42,244 bases of DNA from SYFY01 sp031385325 (GCA_031385325.1 JANNBJ010000190.1:1-42244), one strand, 5' to 3'. Shown: positions 1-7,575, numbered from the stretch's first letter. Notes: a model not told the origin generated them from the sequence alone. Numbers and translations: made by a program.

Positions 1-194
1 ATTCATGAATGACCTGCTGCGGACGCCGATAGCAGCGAAAACACTCGGCGTGCTCCCTCCGCGTGCTCGACGTGCTGTCAAGCACGCCTGTGCGCGCTCC
101 GGTCCGCGCCACCCAGTCTTTTCGTTAACCTCGACGCCCTCGCTACGTTCCTTCATGAATAATGCGGGCTGGGTCCATGTCGACGCGTTGGCGC
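1..194. other. non-coding segment with repeated TTCATGAAT palindromes
   Basis: I see no credible gene here. The 9-mer TTCATGAAT occurs at 2-10 and again at 152-160, bracketing about 140 bases rich in CGTGCTC-like words (for example 48-54 and 61-67). The segment lies just beyond the 3' end of the lipoprotein gene. It could be a small repeat element or an eroded insertion, but the window edge prevents a decision. Confidence 0.3.
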
Positions 195-941
195 TCAGTG
201 GTGCTTGTCGTGTTTCTGTCGATCATCCCCGCCGCGCTCACTCCTGTTCTTGTGCTGCTCTTTTCTGCTCTTGTCTTTGTCGTCCCGAGAATCGTTATCG
301 ATCTGATTGGAGTGTTGTTCATTCTGCCGTCTGGCATCGGTCGAGCGATCTCTTGCGAGGTGTTCGCGAACGATCTGCTCGCGTGGCTGGTAGTGGTAGT
401 TCTGATCACGCAGTTCACGCTGCCGATCTGTCGATGGGTATCGATCACCCGAATACTCGCGCTGAAAATCTGGCAATGGAGGGCGCTTTGGATAGCTCTT
501 TCGATCCCGGCGATCCCAACCCTTGCGCCGTTCGTGCCACGTGCTTCCCCAATGATCGTCCCAGCGTGGTGGGGCATCCGCATGCCAGCCGCGAAAGTAT
601 CGGGGTGCATGGCGGTAGTAGCGAACCGGGATACGCAGTATGAAAACGGGAACCGCGTACCGATCGACGCTTGCCCATGGGCCGTTGTACCAGGAACTGG
701 CATACCAGTCGTCTGCCTCGTAGACCCAATACAAGCCATCGTAAAAAAAATAGTTCGATTGCAAATGCGGTGCGTAGTAGACCGGATAATCGGGAATGGC
801 AATCAATTCGGGATAGGCCTGTACCCCGAGGTTGATCTGCAGCACAGGCAGTCCAATGTTTACCCTAACATCCGCTGCTGCTTTGGAAGTAGCCATGCAA
901 CCGAGTAGCAGTGTCAGAAGCAGGATCAGTGATGGTTTCAT
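195..941 (-). CDS. putative Tyr/Trp-rich exported lipoprotein of unknown function
   Basis: The protein is about 248 residues if started at the ATG at 941. This start places a typical lipoprotein signal at the N-terminus: KPS, then a Leu/Ile-rich stretch, then the lipobox LLGC with Cys near residue 15. An earlier ATG at 1025 would add 28 polar residues before the signal and is unlikely. The mature part opens with a beta-like segment, then a region dense in Tyr and Trp (FFYDGLYWVYEADDWYASSWYNGPW), then RVPVRYY/FRGW/PPRWDDHW motifs. It ends in a long, highly charged Arg/Asp/Glu/Lys/Gln tail with a His-rich terminus. From memory the central part matches a conserved hypothetical exported family of beta- and gammaproteobacteria. 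It is probably envelope-anchored. No function can be assigned. Confidence 0.75.
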   Translation of the reverse strand: MKPSLILLLTLLLGCMATSKAAADVRVNIGLPVLQINLGVQAYPELIAIPDYPVYYAPHLQSNYFFYDGLYWVYEADDWYASSWYNGPWASVDRYAVPVFILRIPVRYYRHAPRYFRGWHADAPPRWDDHWGSTWHERRKGWDRRDRKSYPKRPPLPDFQREYSGDRYPSTDRQRELRDQNYHYQPREQIVREHLARDRSTDARRQNEQHSNQIDNDSRDDKDKSRKEQHKNRSERGGDDRQKHDKHH

Positions 942-1281
942 CTTGCTTGCCCAGTTGGACGGCTTCGCGATCTTCATTGAGGATGTATCCACTGCAGCTT
1001 CGTCGACGGTTGAGTCTTCATTCACAAGTGTGTGTGAACAGCTATCGGCTCTCTGTGCGCCAAGTCACTCTGGATCCTGTTCGACACTCCTCACGCAGTA
1101 AGTCATGTCCCGACTGAATGGTCACTGACTGGGCCGGCTCTTAGAGTCGGTGACGTGGCTGGCTAGTCGTCGGGCATGAGTTGACCCGTAGTGCCAGGCA
1201 CAGCCAGGTAAAGAATGAGTTTCCCGACGAGAACTAACCCGATGGGATGCTAGCGCAGACAACCTGAGCAAGACGGGAACC

Positions 1282-1764
1282 ATGACACGAGCGTTTGGAA
1301 CATTTCCGGAATTTCGACACCCTTATGAAGCAACTCCGATTCATCCCGAGGGGAGCACCACGGTGCGGTATCAGGGAAAGAGCGTCACGCTGTCTGAAAC
1401 CGGCAATGGCGACGGTTTGCTCATCCGTCCGGATGACTTCACTCGCCTGAATGGCTTCGAGTTGAAACCAGAAGGCGTTTGTTTTCGAGACATCTGCATA
1501 CCGATGAAAGATGACTTGCTCGTGGAGCGAGACGGTAAACAATGGTTCGACCTGGCGGCGTTCGCCGACTTGCTCGGGCAGCCTTATGTGGCCGACAGGG
1601 AATCCCGCGTATGGAGTATTGCCGAGATCCCGGCGAAGCGTGAAGGCATGGTGGTCAATGCCATGGCACCGGAATTCGAAGTCATTGACCGTCAGGGTAA
1701 AGTGGTCAGGATGGCCGATTTCAAAGGCAAAAAGGCTTTGGTCGTGACATGGTCGTCGTGGTGA
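1282..1764 (+). CDS. redoxin (AhpC/TSA-TlpA-like), N-terminal part up to an in-frame TGA at the active-site Cys position
   Basis: The ATG at 1282 follows a GACGGGAA ribosome-binding site. The first 160 residues form the N-terminal extension and the start of a thioredoxin fold (NAMAPEFEVIDRQGKVVRMADFKGKKALVVTWSSW). Translation then meets TGA at 1762-1764. Read through in the same frame, the protein continues as GCLLDVPVWQRVYED and on to a TAG at 1927. In relatives I remember, this point reads S-W-C-G-C-R-x-D-L-P, so the TGA stands exactly where the first redox cysteine belongs. The C-terminal half follows in another frame from about 1902 to 2441. With the TGA decoded and one base restored near 1900 the product would be about 386 residues, the usual family size. 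It is either a selenoprotein with a local frameshift or a young pseudogene. Confidence 0.7.
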   Translation: MTRAFGTFPEFRHPYEATPIHPEGSTTVRYQGKSVTLSETGNGDGLLIRPDDFTRLNGFELKPEGVCFRDICIPMKDDLLVERDGKQWFDLAAFADLLGQPYVADRESRVWSIAEIPAKREGMVVNAMAPEFEVIDRQGKVVRMADFKGKKALVVTWSSW

Positions 1765-1777
1765 GGCTGCCTGCTTG

Positions 1778-1797
1778 ACGTGCCGGTGTGGCAACGT
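1778..1797 (+). promoter_or_regulatory. SECIS-like hairpin just downstream of the TGA
   Basis: ACGTGCC (1778-1784) pairs with GGCA-a-CGT (1790-1797), giving seven base pairs with one bulged A and the five-base loop GGTGT (1785-1789). The loop begins 20 bases after the TGA and starts with GG. That agrees with what I recall of the bacterial SECIS model: a G in the first two loop bases, and a loop about 16-37 bases from UGA. The spacing resembles that of E. coli fdhF. A short GC-rich hairpin can occur by chance, so function is an inference. Confidence 0.45.
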
Positions 1798-1916
1798 GTT
1801 TACGAAGACATCAGCGACCCCAACTTTGTCCTGATCTGCGTTGCCGAAGACGTTGCCGAAGACACCGGCGGCGAAGCAGTGGCAGGGCCGATTTTTGATG
1901 CGCGAGCCCAACCTGC

Positions 1917-2441
1917 GTGCAGGTGGTAGATGAAGACCATCTGATCAGCAGCGTGTTCAATTTTGTGATCATGCCATCAGCGGCCTGGATCGATGAAGAG
2001 GGCAAGATCGTTGAAATTGACGAAGGTACCTATTCCAAAACCCATCAATTTGGCGAGGGTGAACAAGCGATTTCGTTTGGAAACGACGTTTATTCACCGA
2101 CACTGAAAGACTGGGTAGCGAAGGGGGCCGATAGCGTGTATGTGCAGTCCGCAACGACGGTCACGGGAAACATCCGCGCGCTTGGGTTCGCTCAACAGAA
2201 AGCCGATGCAGCCTTTCGACTCGCCAATTTATTCCGGGCCTACGGGGCGAAAGACAAGGCAGAGCAGTACTGGGAGCTGGCCCGGTCGCTGAATCCGGAC
2301 AGCATCAACTTCTGTCGTCAGAATCTCACCCTTTCAGAGGAGGGGTCAGGCGGCGAAACTTTCAGGAAGCTGAGAGGGGAATACATAGCCCAGGGTAAGG
2401 ACTACTATCGGCCGCTGGAGCTCAATGTGGCAGAGGGCTAA
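1917..2441 (+). CDS. redoxin, C-terminal part (frame -1 relative to the N-terminal part)
   Basis: This frame carries the rest of the redoxin: SPTCVQVVDEDHLISSVFNF, then PSAAWIDEEGKIVEID, which corresponds to the cis-Pro strand region of thioredoxin folds. A C-terminal helical, TPR-like segment follows (ADAAFRLANLFRAYGAKDKAEQYWELARSLNPDS) and then a short tail. The nominal GTG at 1917 has no ribosome-binding site and lies inside the conserved fold, so this is not an independent gene. The frame joins the upstream part if one base is added near 1900 (GATGCGCGAGC read as GATGCGGCGAGC). No other stop or shift is seen over 175 codons, so any damage is recent or technical. Confidence 0.7.
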   Translation: MQVVDEDHLISSVFNFVIMPSAAWIDEEGKIVEIDEGTYSKTHQFGEGEQAISFGNDVYSPTLKDWVAKGADSVYVQSATTVTGNIRALGFAQQKADAAFRLANLFRAYGAKDKAEQYWELARSLNPDSINFCRQNLTLSEEGSGGETFRKLRGEYIAQGKDYYRPLELNVAEG

Positions 2442-2528
2442 CTGATCTAACCCATCCATGGAGGGGACGCCAAAATTGTTGAACCTTTTTTGGTCCACAG
2501 GTGTGAACCATTGTGAGGCCGGAAGACC

Positions 2529-2825
2529 GTGAAGGTGTTGCCGTCGACAGCCAGACCCTACAAGCAGACGCCGGTGTTCGATGAAACTACCGTGCCGGTC
2601 GGATTGCTGAACAGCCACAGTACAAAAGAAGGCGTATGGGCAAAAGTTATCGTCATTGAAGGTGAGCTGACTTATCGCATTCTCGATCCTATCGTCGAGG
2701 AAGTCATACTGACCCCAGAGTGTTTTGGTGTTGTCGAACCGACGGTCAAGCACGAGATTGTCCCTACGCAGCGCGTTAGGTTCTACGTTGAGTTTTTCCG
2801 AGTGTGGAATGAACCAGCCACGTAG
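2529..2825 (+). CDS. DUF1971 / TehB-associated cupin-like protein
   Basis: This is a 98-residue protein starting with GTG (KVLPSTARPYKQTPVFDETTVPVGLL), with GGCCGGAAG just upstream as a weak ribosome-binding site. The sequence follows the DUF1971 pattern closely: L-P-x-x-x-x-P-Y-K-x-T-P at the start, then LLNSHSTKEGVWAKVIVIEGELTYRI, and VVEPTVKHEIVP near the end. The fold is a small single-domain cupin, the kind also found fused to or near the tellurite-resistance methyltransferase TehB. A metal or ligand role is inferred from the family only. It lies 87 bases after the redoxin on the same strand, so co-transcription is possible. Its length is normal and no damage is visible, unlike its neighbours on both sides. 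Confidence 0.75.
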   Translation: MKVLPSTARPYKQTPVFDETTVPVGLLNSHSTKEGVWAKVIVIEGELTYRILDPIVEEVILTPECFGVVEPTVKHEIVPTQRVRFYVEFFRVWNEPAT

Positions 2826-3144
2826 CGCATAAACCAATTCGACTCTTTGCTACCGATACTCGAGCTACTGAACTCAGTTCTCAAACGGCTGCTTTCGCCG
2901 GATCAGTGCCGCCTTAGATTGCTGGTGGCGAAATCAGACTCGTAGCTGCGTAGGCTGGTGTACATGGGAGTCAGGTGGGGTCAGACCCGCCGAATTGTCT
3001 TGTTAGTGAAAGCACGTAGTAGCAGCAACTGCAGGGTGGACGGATGATATGCCAGCCTGGTGGGGTGGGTGCGGTTCAACTGTGAAGGGGGCGGTTGGCC
3101 GTCGGTGTTGTGGTTCGCTGATTACAACAAGACAGGGAAAAAAC
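2826..3144. other. intergenic, no gene seen
   Basis: No supported coding sequence is present. It contains GTGGGGTCAGACCCG at about 2976-2990, with the near-palindrome GGGTCAGACCC. I recall such words near REP/RayT-type elements in other gammaproteobacteria, but one copy proves nothing. The last bases hold a purine-rich ribosome-binding site (ACAGGGAAAAAAC) for the DUF5670 remnant. Confidence 0.3.
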
Positions 3145-3225
3145 ATGCTTGAAACGATTATCGTGGTGCTGGTTGTGTTTTAGCTTCTCGGCTTGGTTAC
3201 TTCGTACACGATGGGTGGGCTACCA
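3145..3225 (+). pseudogene. DUF5670 (lmo0937-like) small membrane protein, broken remnant
   Basis: The reading frame from ATG 3145 gives MLETIIVVLVVF-stop-LLGLVTSYTMGG. This matches the N-terminal half of the roughly 48-residue DUF5670 family, whose consensus as I remember it has a Trp at the stop (WLLGLV) and continues from TMGG into FIHxLLVIA. Here TGG has become TAG (3181-3183), and after GG (about 3216) the family similarity ends abruptly and unrelated sequence follows. The gene is therefore both nonsense-mutated and truncated. It still has a good ribosome-binding site, so a 12-residue peptide might be made, but no function is expected. Confidence 0.6.
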
Positions 3226-3341
3226 GACGGCCACGCAATGTCGCAGTACTTGCACCAAGCGCACGGGGCAGCTGCCACTGCAACCGAGGTTGTTTCCGCC
3301 CCCACATCGTCATCGGCAGCGTCGGCCGGCGGTCCGGTGCG

Positions 3342-3563
3342 TTGCTTGAGAATCGCCCGGCCAATGCGGCCTCCCTGGTGGACGACCTGACACAGGCCGA
3401 GGCGACGCGGGCGCGCAGCTCCGGGACGCTGGAATCCTGGAGCCTGGATCAGATCGGGATGCAGCACTACGACCGACAAACGCCAGCGGAGTATGCCGAG
3501 GCCCATGCGCTGTTCAAGCGTGCCGTCGAACTCGACCCGCAATTCCCGACGGCAAAGGAAGGG
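3342..3563 (+). pseudogene. fragment of an adenylate-cyclase-type TPR protein
   Basis: In this frame the peptide reads LVDDLTQAEATRARSSGTLE, then SWSLDQIGMQHYDRQTPAEY, then AEAHALFKRAVELDPQF. That is the pattern of the region linking the TolB-like domain to the TPRs in class III adenylate/guanylate cyclases and related regulators (linker helix, then a first TPR ending in A-x-x-L-D-P-x-F). Neither the catalytic domain before it nor the remaining repeats after it are present. Similarity stops after AKEG, near 3563. It is an internal piece of a gene about ten times longer, joined to unrelated DNA on both sides. Confidence 0.5.
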
Positions 3564-3698
3564 CGTCTGTCTCTTCTATCCTCGACATCCCTTCTCAGCT
3601 GTGTTCCGAACTTCCCCTTTCGCTCAATCGCTTGTCGCTCAACCTCCATCTTCCGCACCAACACGCAGGATTATCAACCCTCACCTCGCTACGCTCAC

Positions 3699-3812
3699 GA
3701 AGTGAACTTGCCTGGCTTGCGATTCTGGCCGTTGACGCTCTGGCCCCACCTGGTGATCTACGTCGAGCCTCCAGAGCACATTCATGTCTGGCGTGTGCTG
3801 CTCGGTTAGCGC
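3699..3812 (+). pseudogene. RelE/ParE-family toxin, C-terminal fragment
   Basis: The same frame as the cyclase fragment later reads EVNLPGLRFWPLTLWPHLVI, then YVEPPEHIHVWRVLLG, then TAG. This is the end of a RelE/ParE toxin: the LRFWP-x-x-x-x-P-x-L-I/V-x-Y strand pair and the terminal H-I-x-V-W-R-V-L strand. The N-terminal helices are missing and no antitoxin gene is upstream, so it is a relic of a toxin-antitoxin pair and not an active module. Its accidental fusion in frame with the cyclase piece shows how rearranged this segment is. Confidence 0.55.
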
Positions 3813-3991
3813 CGCAGTGAGGATAGATTCAGACGCCCCCTTCTTGACTCGAGAGCTGCAATTATCAACGGGTACCTCAGGTGCTCAATCGACTACGTAT
3901 GCACTCAGGGGGCGTATATGAATGTTGTATGTGTCAGGATCAATGTCGACGACGTTAAGACATGTGCGGCAAGTTCCGAAGCGGAAGACCG
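3813..3991. other. intergenic, end of the remnant zone
   Basis: No supported gene. A 25-codon frame begins at about 3918 (MNVVCVRINVDDVKTCAASS), but it is too short to classify. The segment ends at the radA stop codon. Confidence 0.3.
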
Positions 3992-5356
3992 CTAGAATTC
4001 TGCAAGAACATCCAGCGCGGCAGAAAGACTCTTCACCCCATGCACCGCCATCCCCGTTATCACCTCGCGCGGGCGATTGCCAAACGGCACGATGGCGCGT
4101 TTGAAGCCATGTTTGGCGGCTTCACGCATACGCTCCTGCCCATTCACAACCGGGCGTATTTCGCCGGTCAGTCCGAGTTCGCCAAAAACGATAAGGTCGC
4201 GTGGTAACTGGCGATTCCGAAGCGAGGACAACACCGCCAATATCGCTGCAAGATCAGCACCGGTTTCGGTAATGCGCACCCCACCGACAACGTTGACGAA
4301 AACATCCTGATCCGCCAACGCAACTCCACAATGTCGATGCAGTACTGCCAGGTGCATGGCCAGACGCTGCTGATCAAGACCCACTCCCACCCGTTTCCCA
4401 TAACCACCCTGCACCTCATCGACCAGCGCCTGTATTTCTACCAGCAATGGTCGAGTGCCTTCCCAGGTCACTGTCGCAACGCTGCCGGGTGCATCAAGTT
4501 CACCGCGTTGCAGGAAAATCGCTGACGGATTGGCCACTTCCTTCATACCCAGTTCGGTCATCGCGAAGATGCCGAGTTCATTGACTGCGCCGAAACGGTT
4601 CTTGTGACTGCGCAGCGTGCGATAGCGCGCACCAGCCGGACTATCAAGCATGAGAAAAGCATCGATCATGTGTTCGAGCACCTTCGGCCCCGCCAGGCTG
4701 CCTTCCTTGGTGACATGGCCAACCAAGATGAAGATGGTGCCGGTTCGTTTGGCAAGTCGAGTGAAATACGCAGCCGTTTCGCGCACTTGCGTGACGCTAC
4801 CGGGTGTTGAATCGACACTGGACAACTGCATCACCTGGATCGAATCGAGAATGACGAGGTCCGGCCGACGCTGCTCGATCTCCGCAGCTATGGTTTCGGC
4901 AATCGTTTCCGCGGCCACAACAAGTTCGTCCACGGGCAGACGCAGTCGATGTGCGCGCATCGCCAGTTGGGTCAGGGATTCTTCACCGGTGACGTAGAGC
5001 ACCTTGTGTGTGCGTGCGAGCATCGTCGCAACTTGCAGTAGCAACGTGCTCTTGCCCGCTCCAGGGTCACCACCAATCAGGATCATGGAGCCGGGTACAA
5101 GACCACCGCCCAACACCCGATCCAGTTCACCGAGGCCCGTGGCGATTCGTTCCACTTCCTCGGCTTTGACGTCTGCCAGACGCTTTACTTCACTCGCAGC
5201 ACCAGCAAACCCGCGGACCGGCTCGGCAATCGGGCCAATGTTGACGCGTGACAAGGTGTTCCACGCTTCACAGGCATTGCACTGGCCCTGCCACTTTGCG
5301 TGTTCAGAACCACACTCACCACAGACAAACGCGCTGCGCGCCTTTTTGGCGACCAT
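3992..5356 (-). CDS. radA: DNA repair protein RadA (Sms)
   Basis: This 454-residue protein is of normal family length. RadA is a RecA-like, DnaB-type branch-migration helicase that processes recombination intermediates. Visible features in order: a C4 zinc finger with Cys12, Cys15, Cys26 and Cys29 (CGEC...CNAC); the Walker A box GGDPGAGKST with Lys102; a Walker B strand (DLVILDSIQ); the RadA signature KNRFG near residue 250; and a C-terminal Lon-protease-like domain. The ATG shares one base with the dnaB stop (TGATG), so translation is probably coupled to dnaB. It is the last gene of this block. Downstream is the degenerate zone. Confidence 0.97.
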   Translation of the reverse strand: MVAKKARSAFVCGECGSEHAKWQGQCNACEAWNTLSRVNIGPIAEPVRGFAGAASEVKRLADVKAEEVERIATGLGELDRVLGGGLVPGSMILIGGDPGAGKSTLLLQVATMLARTHKVLYVTGEESLTQLAMRAHRLRLPVDELVVAAETIAETIAAEIEQRRPDLVILDSIQVMQLSSVDSTPGSVTQVRETAAYFTRLAKRTGTIFILVGHVTKEGSLAGPKVLEHMIDAFLMLDSPAGARYRTLRSHKNRFGAVNELGIFAMTELGMKEVANPSAIFLQRGELDAPGSVATVTWEGTRPLLVEIQALVDEVQGGYGKRVGVGLDQQRLAMHLAVLHRHCGVALADQDVFVNVVGGVRITETGADLAAILAVLSSLRNRQLPRDLIVFGELGLTGEIRPVVNGQERMREAAKHGFKRAIVPFGNRPREVITGMAVHGVKSLSAALDVLAEF

Positions 5357-6753
5357 CAGCTGTACCCGCGATAAACATCGCTGGCCAGATTCTCAAACTT
5401 CGTCAACGAGCCATTGAACGCAAGTCGAATCGTACCAATCGGCCCATTACGCTGTTTACCGATGATGATCTCGGCGGTTCCCTTGTCTGCGGAGGCATCG
5501 TTATAAACTTCATCACGATAGATGAAGAGGATGAGGTCGGCGTCCTGTTCGATAGCGCCTGATTCACGCAGGTCAGACATCATCGGCCGTTTGTCGGCCC
5601 GATTCTCCAGACTGCGGTTGAGCTGCGACAAGGCAATCACCGGACAATTCAGTTCTTTGGCGATGGACTTGAGCGAACGGGAAATTTCAGAAATTTCGTT
5701 CACGCGGTTTTCTGCTTCCTGTGCAGTGCGCATGAGCTGCAGATAGTCGACGACGATCATGCCGATGCCGTGTTTGGCCTGACGCGCAATGCGGCGAGCC
5801 CGCGAACGCAACTCGTTAGGGGTCATCGACGGTGTGTCGTCGATGTACAGCTCCTTGTCCTTGAGCTGTGCGACCGCGCCAGTGAATCGCGACCAGTCTT
5901 CGTCCTTGAGTTTGCCTGTGCGCAATCGGGAAAAATCGATACGACCCAGTGATGCCAGCATGCGCATCACCAACTGTTCGGCGGGCATTTCCATACTGAA
6001 CACCACCACTGCGCCTTGGCTGGCCATGGCAGCGTGTTCGGCAAGATTCATCGCAAAGGACGTCTTGCCCATGGAAGGACGGCCGGCAACGATGACGAGG
6101 TCGGCTTTCTGCAATCCCGCAGTTTCGGTATCCAGGTCATCAAAACCGGTGGAGATCCCGGTGAGATGACTCTTTGATTCGAATAGCTCGTTCACACGCT
6201 TGACCGCTCGAACCAGGAGATCGGTAACTTTCTCCGGCCCACCTTCTCGCAATCGTCCCTCGGAAATTCGAAACACGGCCTGCTCGGCAAAGTCGAGCAG
6301 CGTTCCGGTGTCCTTGCCTTGTGGCGCAAACGCCATCTCGGCAATCTGGTTCGCCGCCGCAATCATCTGCCGCAGTGTTGATCGTTCGCGCACGATACGG
6401 GCATACGCCAGGATATTCGAAGCACCTGGTGTGCCATCCAGAACTTCGCCGAGGTAGGTCAGTCCCCCAGCCCGCTCCAGCATGCCGGTTGACTGCAACT
6501 TTTCAGACACGGTGACCGCATCCAGCGGTTCGTCTTCGTCGGCCAGTGCTTTCATGGCTTCGAAAATGAGCTGGTGCTGGGGCCGATAGAAGTCCACGGA
6601 TTGGCAGATTTCAACCACATCAAACCAGCGTTCGTTCGAGAGCATCAATCCACCCAGTACCGAGGTTTCGGCTTCCACGGAGTGGGGTGGCACCTTCAGC
6701 GAAGAAGCACTGAAAATGCGTTGTGGCCCTGCGGCTATGGGTTGCTCGGACAT
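5356..6753 (-). CDS. dnaB: replicative DNA helicase DnaB
   Basis: This 465-residue protein is a full-length DnaB, the hexameric 5'-3' helicase of the replication fork. The N-terminal helical collar domain (PPHSVEAETSVLGGLMLSNE) is followed by the linker and a RecA-like motor. The Walker A box GRPSMGKTSFAMN lies near residue 228, followed by FSMEMPAEQLVMRM, the Walker B region (IVVDYLQLM) and the arginine-finger segment near the end. There is no sign of an intein, a common DnaB insertion. It lies 141 bases after rplI and overlaps radA by one base. The gap contains an 8-bp hairpin but no T-run. Confidence 0.97.
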   Translation of the reverse strand: MSEQPIAAGPQRIFSASSLKVPPHSVEAETSVLGGLMLSNERWFDVVEICQSVDFYRPQHQLIFEAMKALADEDEPLDAVTVSEKLQSTGMLERAGGLTYLGEVLDGTPGASNILAYARIVRERSTLRQMIAAANQIAEMAFAPQGKDTGTLLDFAEQAVFRISEGRLREGGPEKVTDLLVRAVKRVNELFESKSHLTGISTGFDDLDTETAGLQKADLVIVAGRPSMGKTSFAMNLAEHAAMASQGAVVVFSMEMPAEQLVMRMLASLGRIDFSRLRTGKLKDEDWSRFTGAVAQLKDKELYIDDTPSMTPNELRSRARRIARQAKHGIGMIVVDYLQLMRTAQEAENRVNEISEISRSLKSIAKELNCPVIALSQLNRSLENRADKRPMMSDLRESGAIEQDADLILFIYRDEVYNDASADKGTAEIIIGKQRNGPIGTIRLAFNGSLTKFENLASDVYRGYS

Positions 6754-6854
6754 GCGGACGAATCGACTGGACGGCTGGATAAATTACGCGGGATGAACAT
6801 CAGTTGAAAGACGTTCTGGCGCTGAATCGGTGAAATCGACCGGGATGAACGACC

Positions 6855-6877
6855 CGATGCTGCAGTTCACAGCATCG
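6855..6877 (-). promoter_or_regulatory. hairpin between rplI and dnaB
   Basis: CGATGCTG (6855-6862) and CAGCATCG (6870-6877) form a perfect 8-bp stem with a 7-base loop. On the minus strand it follows the rplI stop. No T-run follows it, so it is not a standard terminator. It may be an RNA-processing or stability site that lets dnaB be expressed at a lower level than the ribosomal genes. Confidence 0.35.
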
Positions 6878-6894
6878 AGTCATGAGGGGAGGGC

Positions 6895-7344
6895 TTATTC
6901 GCCCGCGACAATGACCTTCACGGTGGCCGTGATGTCCGAGTGCAACTGAATGGCGATATCGTATTCACCCACCACACGGATCACGCCTGATGGCATGCGC
7001 ACTTCGGACTTGCGAACTTCGTGTCCGATCGCGGTGAGTGAGTCGGCCACTTCACCGGTTCCAACCGACCCGAAGAGGCGACCTTCGTCGCCAACCTTCG
7101 CGAATATCGTGACCGCAACGCCGGCGAGGCCAGTCGCTCGACCACGCGCCGCACTCATCTTGTCGTCCGCAGCGCGTTCCAGCTCTGCACGTCGACCCTC
7201 GAAAAGATCGCGGTTTTCCGGAGTTGCGCGCACTGCCAGGTGCTGCGGCAACAGATAGTTTCGTGCGTAACCGGGTTTGACGTTGACCTCGTCACCAAGG
7301 GTACCAAGGTTGGTTACAGGCTCCAGCAGAATCACATGAACCAT
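6895..7344 (-). CDS. rplI: 50S ribosomal protein L9
   Basis: The protein has 149 residues, the normal length. The N-terminal rRNA-binding domain carries the L9 signature (VILLEPVTNLGTLGDEVNVKPGYARNYLLP). A long connecting helix (NRDLFEGRRAELERAADDKM) and the C-terminal domain with SVGTGEVADSLTAIG follow. It is third in the rpsF-rpsR-rplI operon and starts nine bases after rpsR, with AGGAG-type spacing before the ATG. It is expected to share control with rpsF through the upstream promoter and leader. Confidence 0.98.
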   Translation of the reverse strand: MVHVILLEPVTNLGTLGDEVNVKPGYARNYLLPQHLAVRATPENRDLFEGRRAELERAADDKMSAARGRATGLAGVAVTIFAKVGDEGRLFGSVGTGEVADSLTAIGHEVRKSEVRMPSGVIRVVGEYDIAIQLHSDITATVKVIVAGE

Positions 7345-7353
7345 GACTGCTCC

Positions 7354-7575
7354 TTACTTGTGCTGATCGGTGTAGGGGAGCAGAGCCAGGAAGCGCGCCC
7401 GATTGATCTCGTTGGTCAACTTGCGCTGAAACTTCGCGGACGCGCCGGAGATGCGAGCCGGTACGATCTTGCCCGTTTCACCAATGAATTGGCGCAGGAA
7501 ATCGAGATCCTTGTAGTCCGCTTCTTCAGACTGAATATTGACTTCGCCCTGACGACGACGACGGAAACGGCTCAT
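7354..7575 (-). CDS. rpsR: 30S ribosomal protein S18
   Basis: This 73-residue protein has the S18 core: DYKDLDFLRQFIGETGKIVPAR, then RLTNEINRARFLALLPYT (written here from the visible KLTNEINRARFLALLPYTDQ). The basic N-terminus (SRFRRRRQ) contacts 16S rRNA. S18 binds as a heterodimer with S6, whose gene lies directly upstream. The two genes overlap by four bases (ATGA), so stoichiometric, coupled translation is expected. Confidence 0.98.
   Translation of the reverse strand: MSRFRRRRQGEVNIQSEEADYKDLDFLRQFIGETGKIVPARISGASAKFQRKLTNEINRARFLALLPYTDQHK

Noticed and set aside
1762..1764. TGA read as tryptophan (alternative genetic code)
   Set aside because: TGA is used as a normal stop in rpsF, dnaB, rnr, efp, mutL and others in this window, and family relatives have Cys, not Trp, at this position.
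1890..1900. Programmed -1 frameshift at the TTTTT run in the redoxin
   Set aside because: Slipping back one base at 1894-1896 leads at once to TGA (1896-1898), so the shift must lie after that point and the run cannot explain it.
2976..2990. REP/RayT-type repeat word GGGTCAGACCC
   Set aside because: Only one copy is seen and no transposase is nearby, so it is noted only in the intergenic entry.
3699..3812. Active toxin-antitoxin module
   Set aside because: Only the C-terminal strands of a RelE/ParE toxin remain and no antitoxin gene is present.
3918..3995. Short open frame MNVVCVRINVDDVKTC
   Set aside because: At about 25 codons with no recognisable family or conserved context, it cannot be supported as a gene.
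6855..6877. Intrinsic terminator between rplI and dnaB
   Set aside because: The stem is perfect but no T-run follows on either strand.
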